Assembly (NCBI RefSeq): GCF_000233695.2
Contig: NZ_CM001488.1
Coordinates: 584,049-648,048, forward strand
Length of the DNA stretch: 64,000 nucleotides
Source of the DNA: Desulfobacter postgatei 2ac9
GTDB taxonomy: Bacteria > Desulfobacterota > Desulfobacteria > Desulfobacterales > Desulfobacteraceae
Direction of reading: 5' to 3'
In this document: positions 25,626 through 35,362 of the stretch, piece after piece
Position numbering within the stretch: position 1 is the first letter of the stretch
How the letters are laid out: every line of letters begins with the position of its first letter
Translations under genes and position numbers: made by a program
The notes under the pieces: generated by a model
Seen by the model: the letters and a program-made list of their open reading frames with translations, nothing else
The model's database searches: none
Told to the model about the DNA's origin: nothing

Positions 25626-26729
25626 CTAATCTCCTTTGGGCTCTTTTTTCAGAATTATCTTCAAAAGCTCATGGCGGTCCGGGATAATCAAATCCTCGGG
25701 CACCTTCTGGCCGTTGGTCACCAATGAAACCGGCAAGTCATAGCTTGCCGCCTGGTCAAGGATTTTCCCGCATCTTTTTGTCTCATCAGTTTTTGTAAAC
25801 ACATAGGTGTCTGGATTAAATACGGAAAAAGCAGATGCCGCTTCTTTCATATTAATCAATTCAGAGGTAACACTCAAGGTTAAATGAACACTGATCTGGA
25901 AATCATTTCTGACCAGTTCAAGGATTTCGTCAATTTTTTCCTTATCGTAATGGCTGTGTCCGGCCGTATCAATAAGCACCAGATCCATGGATTTCATCCG
26001 GTCCAGGGCGCATGCCAGATCCTGGCGTGAAAAGGCAGGCATACAGGGCAGCCCCATGATGCCGGCATACGCTTTGAGCTGCTCAAAGGCCCCGATCCTG
26101 TAATTGTCTATGGAGACTAAGCCCACCTTCATTTTCCGGGTAAAACTTAAACAGGCCGCCAGTTTGGCAATGGTGGTGGTTTTTCCCACACCGGTCGGCC
26201 CCACAAAGGCCGCCACCTGGGGGAGCCCCGAAGCGTTATGCCGTGTGAAAAAATCCTTGGTGCGAAATTGATCCAGGCAAAGGCCCATAACGCTCTTTTT
26301 CAACTGCTTCATTTGTGTTGCCGTATCAAGGGTTTTATCCAAATCTAAGGCAGCTTTTTGAACAAGATCTGCCGCCAGGCGTTCGCTGACGCCGCAGCGA
26401 AGCAGGGATGCCAGCACACCTACGGACTCAAAATGGTTGCACAGAATGGAGGATACCCCGGAACCAAAACCGGCTACAGAAAGGATGTCTTTTATTTGCG
26501 CAAGATCTGACTTAAGGGCTTTCACATCCTGGACAAGAGGGGATTCAGGTTTGTTGTCACCGGTCGAAGGGATTGCGGCCTCAACCTCGAACATGGTCTT
26601 TGCGTAGGGATCTCTTGGGGATTTGGGCACCTTTCGGGTGGAAAGAATCATGGCATCGGGCCCAAGTTCCTCCTTGATCCCGGCAAGGGCGGTCTGGATA
26701 TTCGGTGCCCTGAAAATTTTTTTATCCAT
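25626..26729 (-). CDS. flhF: Flagellar SRP-like GTPase FlhF
   Basis: GTPase that sets the site of polar flagellum assembly. The B domain begins KIFRAPNIQTALAGIKEELG. The NG domain shows the P-loop GPTGVGKTTTIAKLA and downstream nucleotide motifs DTAGHSHYD and TKTDET. 367 residues, within range. It overlaps flhA upstream by eight bases. Confidence 0.95.
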   Translation of the reverse strand: MDKKIFRAPNIQTALAGIKEELGPDAMILSTRKVPKSPRDPYAKTMFEVEAAIPSTGDNKPESPLVQDVKALKSDLAQIKDILSVAGFGSGVSSILCNHFESVGVLASLLRCGVSERLAADLVQKAALDLDKTLDTATQMKQLKKSVMGLCLDQFRTKDFFTRHNASGLPQVAAFVGPTGVGKTTTIAKLAACLSFTRKMKVGLVSIDNYRIGAFEQLKAYAGIMGLPCMPAFSRQDLACALDRMKSMDLVLIDTAGHSHYDKEKIDEILELVRNDFQISVHLTLSVTSELINMKEAASAFSVFNPDTYVFTKTDETKRCGKILDQAASYDLPVSLVTNGQKVPEDLIIPDRHELLKIILKKEPKGD

Positions 26730-28830
26730 TCTTTAAGGTCACCTTTCCGACAGCCTGCAGGTTAATATCATCCACGATCTCTGCGTGGGATACCACAAAA
26801 ACGTTGGGAAGAGAGGGCTCAATCAGACGACGAACGTGACGGCGCAATGTGGGCGAGGTCATGAGCACAGGCTGGGTATTCAGTGTGATGAGTTTTTCCA
26901 CCTGTTTGGATACGGCACCGACAAATTCCGTTATCAGGACAGGCTCTAAAGCCAGGTAAGTCCCGTGGTCGGTCCGCTTGATATTTTTTGTTAGAATTTC
27001 TTCAAGCCTGCGGTCCAATGTCATGACTTGCAATTTTTTACCGGGCTGCAGGTAAGGCGCCAGCATACCTTTGGCAACCCGCTGGCGCACATATTCGGTT
27101 AACAGATCCGGGTCCTTGCCCGCCGGGGCAAAATCTGCCAGGGTTTCCACAATGGTCAACAGATCCCGAATGGAGACACGTTCCCGCAAAAGATTCTGGA
27201 GCACCTTCTGGACAGCGCCGACACTTAAAAGATTGGGCACCAGTTCCTCCACAACCTTGGGACTGGTTTTGGCCAGGTTATCCAGAAGATGCTGGACATC
27301 TTGTCGGCTAAGCAGATTGTGGGCATTGTTTCTGATGATTTCCGTCAAATGGGTGGCAATAACCGTGGAGTTGTCCACCACAGTGTATCCGGAAAATTTG
27401 GCCTCCTCTTCCCTGGACATGGGTATCCACAGGGCCGGCAGATTAAAGGCCGGTTCAACCGTATCAATCCCGTCAATTTTTTTAGCCGCACCACCGGGAT
27501 CCATGGCCAGATAGTGATTGACCATAAGCTCTGCACCGGCAGTCTCAACGCCCTTAATCATAAGGCGGTACTGGGCCGGGCTTAAATTCAGATTATCCCG
27601 GATATGGATAGGCGGAACAATGATACCCATCTCCGTGGCAAACTGCCGGCGGATGGCCTTGATCCGTCCCAGAAGCGTACCGTCCTGCTGCTTGTCCACC
27701 AGGGGAATAAGGCCATATCCCACTTCCAGTTCCATGGTATCCAGACGCAGCAGATGATCCACATCCTCGGGTTTTCCGGGTGTCTCTTCCTGGGCCTGGG
27801 TCTGGGCCTTTTCAATGGCCTGCTGTTTTTCTTCCTCTTTTTTTCCCTCTTGTCCTAAAAAATACCAGGCAATGGTTCCCATGGTAATTCCTAAAGTCAT
27901 AAAGGGGATAGTGGGAAGGCCCGGGATAACGCCTATGAGAAAAACAACCACAGCCCCCACCATTACCGGGGTGGTACTGGAAAACAGATGCTTGGCAAAA
28001 GCCTGTCCCATCTTGCTGTCTGCGCCGGAACGGGATACCAGAAGACCTGAGGCAGCAGAAATCAAAAGCGCCGGAATCTGGGAGACAAGGCCGTCACCCA
28101 CGGTGAGCAGGGTGTAATTGGTCAAAGCCTCCCCAAGCGGCATCCCCTGCTGCACCACACCGATAAGAAAGCCTGCGCCGATATTAATCAAAGTGATCAC
28201 AATGCCGGCAATGGCGTCGCCACGGACAAATTTGGAGGCACCGTCCATGGCGCCATGAAATTCCGATTCCCTGGCAATGGCAGCCCTTCGCTCGCCGGCT
28301 TCTATTTCGTCGATCATGCCGGCATTGAGGTCCGCATCAATGGCCATCTGTTTGCCGGGCATGGCATCCAGGGTAAAACGGGCGGCCACCTCTGCAATAC
28401 GACCGGCACCCTTGGTGATTACCATGAAATTGATGAGTACCAGAATAATGAAAATAATTAGACCCACCACATAGTTGCCGCCCACCACAAAGGCACCGAA
28501 TGACATGATGATCGCCCCGGCTGCCTCCGGGCCTTCGCTGCCGTGCAAAAGAATCAGCCGTGTGGATGCCACGTTCAACGAGAGCCTGAAAAGGGTGAGC
28601 ATCAGAAGCAGGGAAGGAAAGATACTGAAGTCCAGTGGTTTCTGGGTATACATGGTGGTGATCAGTACCACCACGGCAAGGGAGATATTCAGGGCCAGAA
28701 AGAAATCAAGGATAATGGGATGCAAGGGCAGAATCATCGCCATGAGAATGCCGATAAAGGCCAGAACCATCAGGATATCTGATGACTCTTTCTTCATTGT
28801 GGCCATGATACCGACGTTTTCTGCGGCCAT
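26722..28830 (-). CDS. flhA: Flagellar export-gate protein FlhA
   Basis: Inner-membrane export-gate ring with about eight membrane helices in the first half (from ILMVLAFIGILMAMILPLH) and a cytoplasmic C-terminal domain that docks substrate-chaperone complexes. The conserved FHIPEP-type loop reads GKQMAIDADLNAGMIDEIEA; the C-terminal segment shows PVLMTSPTLRRHVRRLIEP. Length 702. AAGGAGG lies ideally before the ATG. flhB is 73 bases upstream. Confidence 0.96.
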   Translation of the reverse strand: MAAENVGIMATMKKESSDILMVLAFIGILMAMILPLHPIILDFFLALNISLAVVVLITTMYTQKPLDFSIFPSLLLMLTLFRLSLNVASTRLILLHGSEGPEAAGAIIMSFGAFVVGGNYVVGLIIFIILVLINFMVITKGAGRIAEVAARFTLDAMPGKQMAIDADLNAGMIDEIEAGERRAAIARESEFHGAMDGASKFVRGDAIAGIVITLINIGAGFLIGVVQQGMPLGEALTNYTLLTVGDGLVSQIPALLISAASGLLVSRSGADSKMGQAFAKHLFSSTTPVMVGAVVVFLIGVIPGLPTIPFMTLGITMGTIAWYFLGQEGKKEEEKQQAIEKAQTQAQEETPGKPEDVDHLLRLDTMELEVGYGLIPLVDKQQDGTLLGRIKAIRRQFATEMGIIVPPIHIRDNLNLSPAQYRLMIKGVETAGAELMVNHYLAMDPGGAAKKIDGIDTVEPAFNLPALWIPMSREEEAKFSGYTVVDNSTVIATHLTEIIRNNAHNLLSRQDVQHLLDNLAKTSPKVVEELVPNLLSVGAVQKVLQNLLRERVSIRDLLTIVETLADFAPAGKDPDLLTEYVRQRVAKGMLAPYLQPGKKLQVMTLDRRLEEILTKNIKRTDHGTYLALEPVLITEFVGAVSKQVEKLITLNTQPVLMTSPTLRRHVRRLIEPSLPNVFVVSHAEIVDDINLQAVGKVTLKNG

Positions 28831-28903
28831 TTATCCTCCTTACTTCTTACTGCTTATTGATGGATACTTGACATCTTGTGCCAAAAATTTGACTGCCTGG
28901 TGT

Positions 28904-29971
28904 CTAACTGTTCTTAAGTCCGTAAACGTAAGCGAGCAGTTCAGCTACAGTCTGGTAATATTCAAAGGGAACCTGCCCTCCAATATCGACTGATTTATAC
29001 AAATTCTGGGCCAAAGGCTTATCTTCCACGATGGGGACATCATTTTCCTGGGCAATTTTTTTGATATTTTCAGCCACGGCCCCGGCGCCTTTGGCCACGA
29101 CGGTCGGGGCAACCATCTTTTCTCTGTCATACTGCAATGCCACAGCAAGGTGCGTCGGGTTGGTCACAACGACATCTGCCTTGGGTACGGCAGCCATCAT
29201 GCGTTTTCTGGCCGCAGCCATCTGGAGTTGGCGAATCCTGGATTTAACCGCCGGATCACCTTCTGTCTGTTTGTGTTCATCCTTGACCTCTTTTTTGGTC
29301 ATTTTTTGCTCTTCTAAAAATTTCCATTTCTGGAACGCATAGTCCAGGATGGCAACCAGAGTCATTACAAGACAAACTTTTATGAAAATCCAGAAGGATT
29401 TAATAAGAAGAAATAAAAGAATCTGGGCTGTGGAATTATCGTACAGGGTAAGCACTTTTGAAAGTTCACCCTTTGTGGCCAGATAGCAGACCAGTGAAAT
29501 AACGGCAATCTTAACCAGTGATTTCACAAATTCGATTACAGCCCGGGAAGAAAATTTTTGTTTAAACCCGTTAATGGGATTCAGCTTGCTCAGTTTCGGC
29601 TCTATGGCTTTCCAGGATACATGGAACCCGACCTGGGCGAGATTGGACACAAGTGCCACGACGCAGACTGCTGCAAATACGGGCAGACACATAAAAAACA
29701 TCTTTTTGGCATGATAAATCAGCAGCGCGGTCAAGTCTGCCGGGTTCAGTTCAGGTACCCGTTCAAAGATAAAATTATAATGAAATACCTCCACGCAGTT
29801 CTGGTAGAAAAAAAATCCCGTGGTATATAAAGCCATAACACCGCCCAACAAGACAAATACCGAAGGGATTTCCATACTTTTGGCAACCTGCCCTTCCTCT
29901 CTTGCCTTGTCGAGCTTTCGTGACGACGCGTCTTCGGTCTTCTCGCCGCCACCCTCCGGATCTTCTGCCAT
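28904..29971 (-). CDS. flhB: Flagellar export switch protein FlhB
   Basis: Export-gate component that switches substrate class after autocleavage. Start AEDPEGGGEKTEDASSRKLD is typical; four membrane helices lie between about residues 30 and 210; the cleavage site VVTNPTHLAVAL is intact. 355 residues. A GGAGG site precedes the ATG, and it follows fliR by three bases. FliK, at 42835, would trigger the switch. Confidence 0.96.
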   Translation of the reverse strand: MAEDPEGGGEKTEDASSRKLDKAREEGQVAKSMEIPSVFVLLGGVMALYTTGFFFYQNCVEVFHYNFIFERVPELNPADLTALLIYHAKKMFFMCLPVFAAVCVVALVSNLAQVGFHVSWKAIEPKLSKLNPINGFKQKFSSRAVIEFVKSLVKIAVISLVCYLATKGELSKVLTLYDNSTAQILLFLLIKSFWIFIKVCLVMTLVAILDYAFQKWKFLEEQKMTKKEVKDEHKQTEGDPAVKSRIRQLQMAAARKRMMAAVPKADVVVTNPTHLAVALQYDREKMVAPTVVAKGAGAVAENIKKIAQENDVPIVEDKPLAQNLYKSVDIGGQVPFEYYQTVAELLAYVYGLKNS

Positions 29972-29974
29972 ATT

Positions 29975-30763
29975 TTATCCTCCGCCCATATAAAACAATA
30001 AAGCCAGAAACAGTTTTCTGCAGGGTTCAATGTAGTCCCGGCTGACAATGGCGATGATGGGCAAGGTCATGGCAAAAAAGATCAGACCCACTACGATCTT
30101 TACCGGGAACGCCACAATCATGACATTGGTCTGGGGTGAAAATTTTGCAACCAGTCCGAAGCCGGTATTGACAAAAGTTAAAACGGCTATTACCGGAGCG
30201 CTGATTTTAACGGCATCCACAAACAGCCCGGCTGCCACATCCATAACCCGGGGGGGGATGGCCGCATGCATGACAAACCCGCCCACAGGAACCAGTTCAA
30301 AACTGTCGATCATGGACATGATGATAATGTGGTGTCCGTTGAGTACAAGAAAAATGATCAGGCAGACCCAGTAGCCGATCTGGTCCATGATGGACACATT
30401 CTCACCGCTTTGGGGATCCATGACATTGATCATGGAAAAACCGACCTGAAAGCCGATGAGTTCGCCGGCCATCTGGACCCCTGCAAAAAAGATTCTCAGG
30501 CAAAGCCCCAGGGTAAAGCCCACCAGGATCTCTGCCCCCAGCATCAAGCCAAAGGTGGGGATATCCCTTGGGAACCGGGCGGGATCCACAGGCACCACCG
30601 TATAAAACAACAGGGCTAAAACCAAGGCCAGTCCTATTTTCAACTGGTTGGGAAACGCAGATGAGCTGAAAATAGGGAACAAAAATAAAAATACCGATAC
30701 CCGTGCCAAAACCAGCATAAAGGTTCTGAAACGAATGGGGTCAATGAGATCAAGCAGTTCCAC
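29975..30763 (-). CDS. fliR: Flagellar export-gate protein FliR
   Basis: Integral membrane subunit of the FliPQR pore. It has several hydrophobic helices and the conserved segments GAEILVGFTLGLCLR, ELIGFQVGFSMINVMDP and NTGFGLVAKFSPQTNVM. 262 residues, typical. The start appears to be GTG with AAGGG upstream. It is separated from fliQ by an 8.3-kb signalling island and is 33 bases from the receiver-TPR gene. Confidence 0.93.
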   Translation of the reverse strand: MELLDLIDPIRFRTFMLVLARVSVFLFLFPIFSSSAFPNQLKIGLALVLALLFYTVVPVDPARFPRDIPTFGLMLGAEILVGFTLGLCLRIFFAGVQMAGELIGFQVGFSMINVMDPQSGENVSIMDQIGYWVCLIIFLVLNGHHIIIMSMIDSFELVPVGGFVMHAAIPPRVMDVAAGLFVDAVKISAPVIAVLTFVNTGFGLVAKFSPQTNVMIVAFPVKIVVGLIFFAMTLPIIAIVSRDYIEPCRKLFLALLFYMGGG

Positions 30764-30796
30764 AGGCGGCCCTTTCTTACCCCAGCGTTGCAGAAG

Positions 30797-31993
30797 TCAT
30801 GGGGCTTCCCTAAATAGTCCAAATTTGGGGTCAATTTTCTTCAAATACGCCATGCCCCGCTTGGCCGGTTCATAATTAGGATTTATCTTCAGAGCTTTCA
30901 TGATATATTTATTTGCCAGCAGGAATTTTTCTTTTTTTAAAAAAATGATTCCAAGATAATAGAGAAAAAGATGATTTTGGGGAAGTTTATTGATGCAACG
31001 ACTTAAAAGGCTAAGAGTACTTTTACGAGCCCCTTTCTGCCATAATTTTACGCAACAGATATAAAAAACCTGCGCCGTATCATTAATGGGATCTAAAATT
31101 TTTAAAATTTTATAAGCCTCGTCCAAATAACCCATCCCTAAGTAAAGATTTGCTATATTAATTAGATCGAGATACGTGGGTTTTGACTTTAAAATATCAT
31201 TTACAAGTTCGAATGCCATTCTAATTTTTCCCTGTAAAAGATATTCCCTAGCCAGATTGATTGACCGACTAATATTCAGGGGATTGCGTTCCTGTGCCAT
31301 CTTAAAATTTTTCAATGATTCTTTAGAGTCACCCTGTTTTGAGTAGATTTTGCCCAACAGATCGTAGGCCTTGCTGTTTTTTTCTTTGGACAAGGATTTC
31401 TTTAAAACCTGTTTGGCCTGATCATATTTTTCTAAATGGTATAAACTTTCCCCGGTCAGAATGGAAGCCTTTGCAGACAGATCCCTTTTGCTTAACTGAA
31501 CTCCTAAATTTAAAACCTCCATGTAATTATTATTTAGTTTGTTATGGATCATTTTTTTTAGCATTTTTTTTTCATATGTCAAATGCTTAAAATTATTCAA
31601 GCAATTTAATAGGTTGTTTATCACGTCCGTTTCTTTAAATGGAATAGTCATAAATATGTCCGCATCTTCTTCTATCGCATATATCTGTCGTAATTCTACT
31701 GACCAATATTTAGATAGCAGCATAAACGGCAACATGAAAAGCTCGGGGTCATTCTTTATCTTTTTCAGCAGTTCTATACCATTGATAATCGGCATATCCC
31801 AATCTGAAATAATGAACTCTACTTTGTTTTCATGGCTTTGAATAATCCTGAGTGCTTCATGTCCATTCCGGGCAAACAAATAGTTATGGAAGTCATTGTT
31901 TTTTAAAATTTGCTTTATTGATGATTTAATAATTGAATGGTAACTGACAACTAAAAAATGTGTATTTAAATCATTTATATGACTTTTCTGCAT
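30797..31993 (-). CDS. Degenerate receiver-TPR protein
   Basis: 398 residues: an N-terminal receiver-like domain (about 1-130) and then tandem TPR-like helical repeats (about 165-390). The phospho-acceptor Asp is kept in IISDWDMPIINGIELL. However, the acidic pair near the start is replaced (LVVSYHSII for the usual VDD type) and the conserved Lys before Pro-Phe is Ile in FMTIPF. It is probably a protein-interaction module that does not undergo normal phosphorylation. It is the last gene of the island and leads into fliR. No close family is recognised. Confidence 0.75.
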   Translation of the reverse strand: MQKSHINDLNTHFLVVSYHSIIKSSIKQILKNNDFHNYLFARNGHEALRIIQSHENKVEFIISDWDMPIINGIELLKKIKNDPELFMLPFMLLSKYWSVELRQIYAIEEDADIFMTIPFKETDVINNLLNCLNNFKHLTYEKKMLKKMIHNKLNNNYMEVLNLGVQLSKRDLSAKASILTGESLYHLEKYDQAKQVLKKSLSKEKNSKAYDLLGKIYSKQGDSKESLKNFKMAQERNPLNISRSINLAREYLLQGKIRMAFELVNDILKSKPTYLDLINIANLYLGMGYLDEAYKILKILDPINDTAQVFYICCVKLWQKGARKSTLSLLSRCINKLPQNHLFLYYLGIIFLKKEKFLLANKYIMKALKINPNYEPAKRGMAYLKKIDPKFGLFREAP

Positions 31994-32169
31994 GCGTACA
32001 CGGGTCCTTTATTTCTTTTAAAAATAGATGCTTGATCATAACCTCGGCCACGAGGGGGGTAAGGGGTGCAAACCGATAGGGTGCAGTCTATGTCTATAAA
32101 ATTACACCGCAAGGAATGCGCCCCAGTTTCTTATAATGTTGACCCAGTGGCCATACCAGAACTTGAGCC

Positions 32170-33300
32170 TCAGTTTTTATGTGATTTATCAATTATTGGA
32201 AGATACACATGGAACGAACTTCCTTTTCCCAACAGGCTTTCCACTTTAATGCCGCCCCCATGATTTTTCAAAATATCGTGGGTGATGCTCAGGCCTAAAC
32301 CTGAGCCTTTTCCTTTTTCTCTAGTTGAATAAAAGGTTTTAAATATCTGTTCCAACGTCTTTTCATCCATGCCGCACCCTGTGTCTTTCATGGAAAACTT
32401 AATACAGTCGCGGGTTTTGATGTCCAGGCATTTCATTGACGTGGTATCGAGTTTAACCTTTTCAAGGCTCACTTCAATTATGCCTCCCTCATTTCCCATT
32501 GCATGCATTGCATTGATCCCAAGATTCACAATGACCTGTTGAATTTGAACCGGATGAGCAAGGATCGTATCATTGCCGTTGTTAATTTTTTCTCTGATTC
32601 TAATTTTTCTTGGTAAAAGAATTTGCAAAAACTCCAATGTTTTTTTAACCAGGAATTGAATTTGTACGTACTCGGGCTTTTCATTGGTTTGTTGAATATA
32701 TGAAAGGATCAGATTTGAAAGATTTTCACCGTGTTCACTAATTTTGCGTATCTTCGTCAAACTTTTTGAAAGAGGATCTTTCGAGGAGAGATAAAAGCCG
32801 GACAGATCAACATACCCGTTGATAGTCATAAGCAAATTATTTAAGTCATGCACGATGGCGCTGGAAAGCGTTCCTATGGTTGCCATTTTTTGAGCCTGCA
32901 TAAGCTGGTATTCGACATTGTGTGTTTTTAGTTTTTTCTTGCTGTTTTGCGCTGCTTTTTCAACTATATTGCAGAGGTGATCTTTTTTTACCGGTTTTTG
33001 AAGGTATGCAAAAAGGTTATATGTGAATCCTTCTGATGCAGATTTAAAGTTTGGGAATGCCGATATTAAAATAGTGGTGCAAAACGGTTGTGTTTTATTA
33101 ATATATTTAACCAATTCCATGCCGTTATGTGATTCAAGAAGCCTGTCGATAACTGCAACATGAAACTGATTTGCATTAAGGATTGCTTTTGCATCAATCA
33201 GGTGCCCTGCTTTTATGACATCGTGTCCGGCATCTGTAAGTATCGTTGCAAAAGAAAATCTTATGTTTTCTTCATCATCAACTATCAGTACTTTTGTCAT
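32170..33300 (-). CDS. Receiver-histidine kinase hybrid
   Basis: 376 residues in the order receiver (about 1-120), histidine-phosphotransfer region and HATPase. The receiver has VDDEEN, the acceptor Asp in VAVIDRLLES and the Lys in LQKPV. The H-box is AIVHDLNNLLMTING; the ATP-lid motifs are QVIVNLGINAMHAMG, DTGCGMDE and GSGLGLSI. With an N-terminal receiver it likely takes phosphate from another kinase. A perfect sigma-54 promoter lies about 170 bases upstream, right after the NtrC-type regulator gene, which probably activates it. Confidence 0.9.
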   Translation of the reverse strand: MTKVLIVDDEENIRFSFATILTDAGHDVIKAGHLIDAKAILNANQFHVAVIDRLLESHNGMELVKYINKTQPFCTTILISAFPNFKSASEGFTYNLFAYLQKPVKKDHLCNIVEKAAQNSKKKLKTHNVEYQLMQAQKMATIGTLSSAIVHDLNNLLMTINGYVDLSGFYLSSKDPLSKSLTKIRKISEHGENLSNLILSYIQQTNEKPEYVQIQFLVKKTLEFLQILLPRKIRIREKINNGNDTILAHPVQIQQVIVNLGINAMHAMGNEGGIIEVSLEKVKLDTTSMKCLDIKTRDCIKFSMKDTGCGMDEKTLEQIFKTFYSTREKGKGSGLGLSITHDILKNHGGGIKVESLLGKGSSFHVYLPIIDKSHKN

Positions 33301-33469
33301 GTTAAATCCTTCTTACCATTGTCGTTTTTTGTCCGGGCATTTGTTAATGCCTGTGCCCTGTAACGCAGTGGAGATAATTGAAAAAAAGAGGCCTGGTCAT
33401 GAACACTCAAACCCCTTTTATGCAATAATCGGGTTACTCGATGAATTTTATTCGTACAAATAGGGTTAA

Positions 33470-33485
33470 AGCAATTTGTGTGCCA
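33470..33485 (-). promoter_or_regulatory. Sigma-54 promoter of the receiver-kinase gene
   Basis: On the minus strand TGGCAC, five bases, TTGCT: a perfect -24/-12 element. It lies in the 334-base gap between the NtrC-type gene and the receiver-kinase gene, implying a leader of about 155 bases. Other than this and the upstream dyads the gap holds no gene. Confidence 0.75.
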
Positions 33486-33596
33486 ATACAAACAAGATGT
33501 ATGGAGTTTAATTTAGCTCTATCTGTTCTATCAGATAGTTACAATGAAAGACAATTCAATGGTGGGTACTTAAGAGGGGTTCTATCGGATGTCTTT

Positions 33597-33635
33597 GGCA
33601 CAAAGTGTGCCGGGTACAAAGTGTGTCGGCACACT
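33597..33635 (-). promoter_or_regulatory. Tandem dyads, likely enhancer site for the NtrC-type regulator
   Basis: Two dyads: GGCACA-AAG-TGTGCC (33597-33611) and AGTGTG-TCGG-CACACT (33620-33635). A direct repeat, ACAAAGTGTG(C/T)CGG, recurs with a 16-base period. They lie about 115-165 bases upstream of the sigma-54 promoter, a normal enhancer distance, next to the 3' end of the regulator gene. The regulator as binder is inferred. Confidence 0.5.
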
Positions 33636-35362
33636 CATTTCGTTGGGTCTAAAATCTTGTATTCTTTGATTTTTCGGTAGATGGTTCTACGGCCTATTCC
33701 AAGCAGGCGGGCGGCCTGGGATTTGTTCCAATAGGCTTTTTCTAAAGCATTCAGGATGTCATCTTTATTCACAGACTTTTTTCCTGAGCAAACCGGTTTT
33801 TGAGTTCCTGAATACTCTTTTATTTCCACAGGCAAATGATCGAACAGCATGGTTTGCCCCTGACATAAAACAAACCCATGTTCCATGGTATGTTCAAGTT
33901 CTCTTATGTTTCCCGGCCAGGGATAATTCATAAATGCAGTAACCACTTCATTGGACAGTCCATTAATCTGTTTTTTGAACCGTGTGTTAAATATCCCTAA
34001 AAAATGGTTTATCAGAAGAGGGATGTCCTCGCGCCTTTCACTAAGTGAAGGAACCGGGATATCCACAACCTTGATCCGGTAATACAGGTCTTCCCTGAAC
34101 GCTCCGGTTTTTATCTTTTCTTTCAGATTGCAGTTTGTAGCGGCTATGACACGGACATCAATTTTCATCGGAGTTGAATCACCCACCCGTTCAATTTCTT
34201 TTTCTTGGATCACTCTTAAAAGTTTAAGCTGGATCAAAGGAGAAACATCACCTATTTCATCCAGAAAAAGGGTGCCCTGGTCTGCCATCTGGAACCGGCC
34301 TTCCCTGTTTTTAACGGCACCTGTAAATGCGCCTTTAACATGGCCGAACAATTCGCTTTCAAGAAGATTTTCAGAAAGGGCACTGCAATTGACTTTTACA
34401 AAGGGTTTTCCTTTACGCGTACTGTTATGGTGAATGGCATCGGCAATCAGTTCTTTGCCTGTCCCGGTTTTACCGGTAATCAAAACCGTGCTGTCTGTAT
34501 CTGAAAGATTTTCAAGGAGGGCATAAATTTTTTGCATCCTGTGACTTTTTCCGATGATCCGGTGAAATTGGTTCCGCTCTTTTAACTCACGTTCAAGATT
34601 GGTAAGCCTTGTAATATCCCTGACAACAAGGACGGCGCCAAGAGACTTGATGTCGTTATGCCTGAGAGGAGACCCTGTTAAAAGCACTATCTGCCCTGGT
34701 TTGTCAGGATGCCTACATTCAATTCGAAACTCATTGATTGTTTTTTGGGTTTTCAAAGTCTTTTTTAAAACATTGATGCATGACCTGCTGCATCTTGTTT
34801 GAATTTCTCCAAAATTTTTCCCGGTAATATCTTTGACAGGAAACCTGCAGAGATCTTTGACAGCCTCATTGGCCTCAATTACCCGCAAGGCTTTATCCAC
34901 CGTGACAACGCCATCTTTCAGACTTCTGAAGATGGCCTCCATATTATGACGAATTCTTAAATTATCCTCTTCCATCTGTATTTTAGTGTCTAAGAGTTTT
35001 TTATGTTGAAGACCATGACTGGTTATGCGTAAAAGGGTCTCTTTGCGAATGGGTTTGGGAATATAATCAAAGGCCCCAAGGCGGACAGCATCTGTTGACG
35101 TCTGAATATTGGGCTCACCCGTTATCATGATAACCGGGCAGTGTAATTTCCTGGTTTTTATTTCATGGAGAAAATCAATCCCTGAATGGCTCCCAAGGAT
35201 AATATCAGAAATTATCAGGTCAAGTTCTTTGTCTGAAATGATTTTAAGCGCTGAATCATAGTCTATGGCTGTCATCACATCATAGCCCTGATCAGCAAGG
35301 ATCATTTCAAAGCCGAAACGAATATTTTCTTCATCATCAATGATAAGAATCTTTGGTTTCAT
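33635..35362 (-). CDS. Sigma-54-dependent response regulator with PAS domain
   Basis: NtrC-family activator, about 575 residues: receiver (IDDEENIRFG; acceptor Asp in DLIISDIILG), PAS domain (about 140-255), AAA+ domain with Walker A TGKTGTGKEL, the sigma-54-contacting loop GAFTGA and Walker B LFLDEIGD, and a Fis-type helix-turn-helix at the end (AARLLGIGRRTIYRKIKEY). I choose the ATG at 35362, with AAAGGAAAT just before it. It overlaps the kinase stop by ATGA, so kinase and regulator are translationally coupled partners. Confidence 0.93.
   Translation of the reverse strand: MKPKILIIDDEENIRFGFEMILADQGYDVMTAIDYDSALKIISDKELDLIISDIILGSHSGIDFLHEIKTRKLHCPVIMITGEPNIQTSTDAVRLGAFDYIPKPIRKETLLRITSHGLQHKKLLDTKIQMEEDNLRIRHNMEAIFRSLKDGVVTVDKALRVIEANEAVKDLCRFPVKDITGKNFGEIQTRCSRSCINVLKKTLKTQKTINEFRIECRHPDKPGQIVLLTGSPLRHNDIKSLGAVLVVRDITRLTNLERELKERNQFHRIIGKSHRMQKIYALLENLSDTDSTVLITGKTGTGKELIADAIHHNSTRKGKPFVKVNCSALSENLLESELFGHVKGAFTGAVKNREGRFQMADQGTLFLDEIGDVSPLIQLKLLRVIQEKEIERVGDSTPMKIDVRVIAATNCNLKEKIKTGAFREDLYYRIKVVDIPVPSLSERREDIPLLINHFLGIFNTRFKKQINGLSNEVVTAFMNYPWPGNIRELEHTMEHGFVLCQGQTMLFDHLPVEIKEYSGTQKPVCSGKKSVNKDDILNALEKAYWNKSQAARLLGIGRRTIYRKIKEYKILDPTK

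Noticed and set aside
33441-33680. Plus-strand frame in the gap after the NtrC-type gene
   Set aside because: It covers the sigma-54 promoter and dyads and has no family resemblance.
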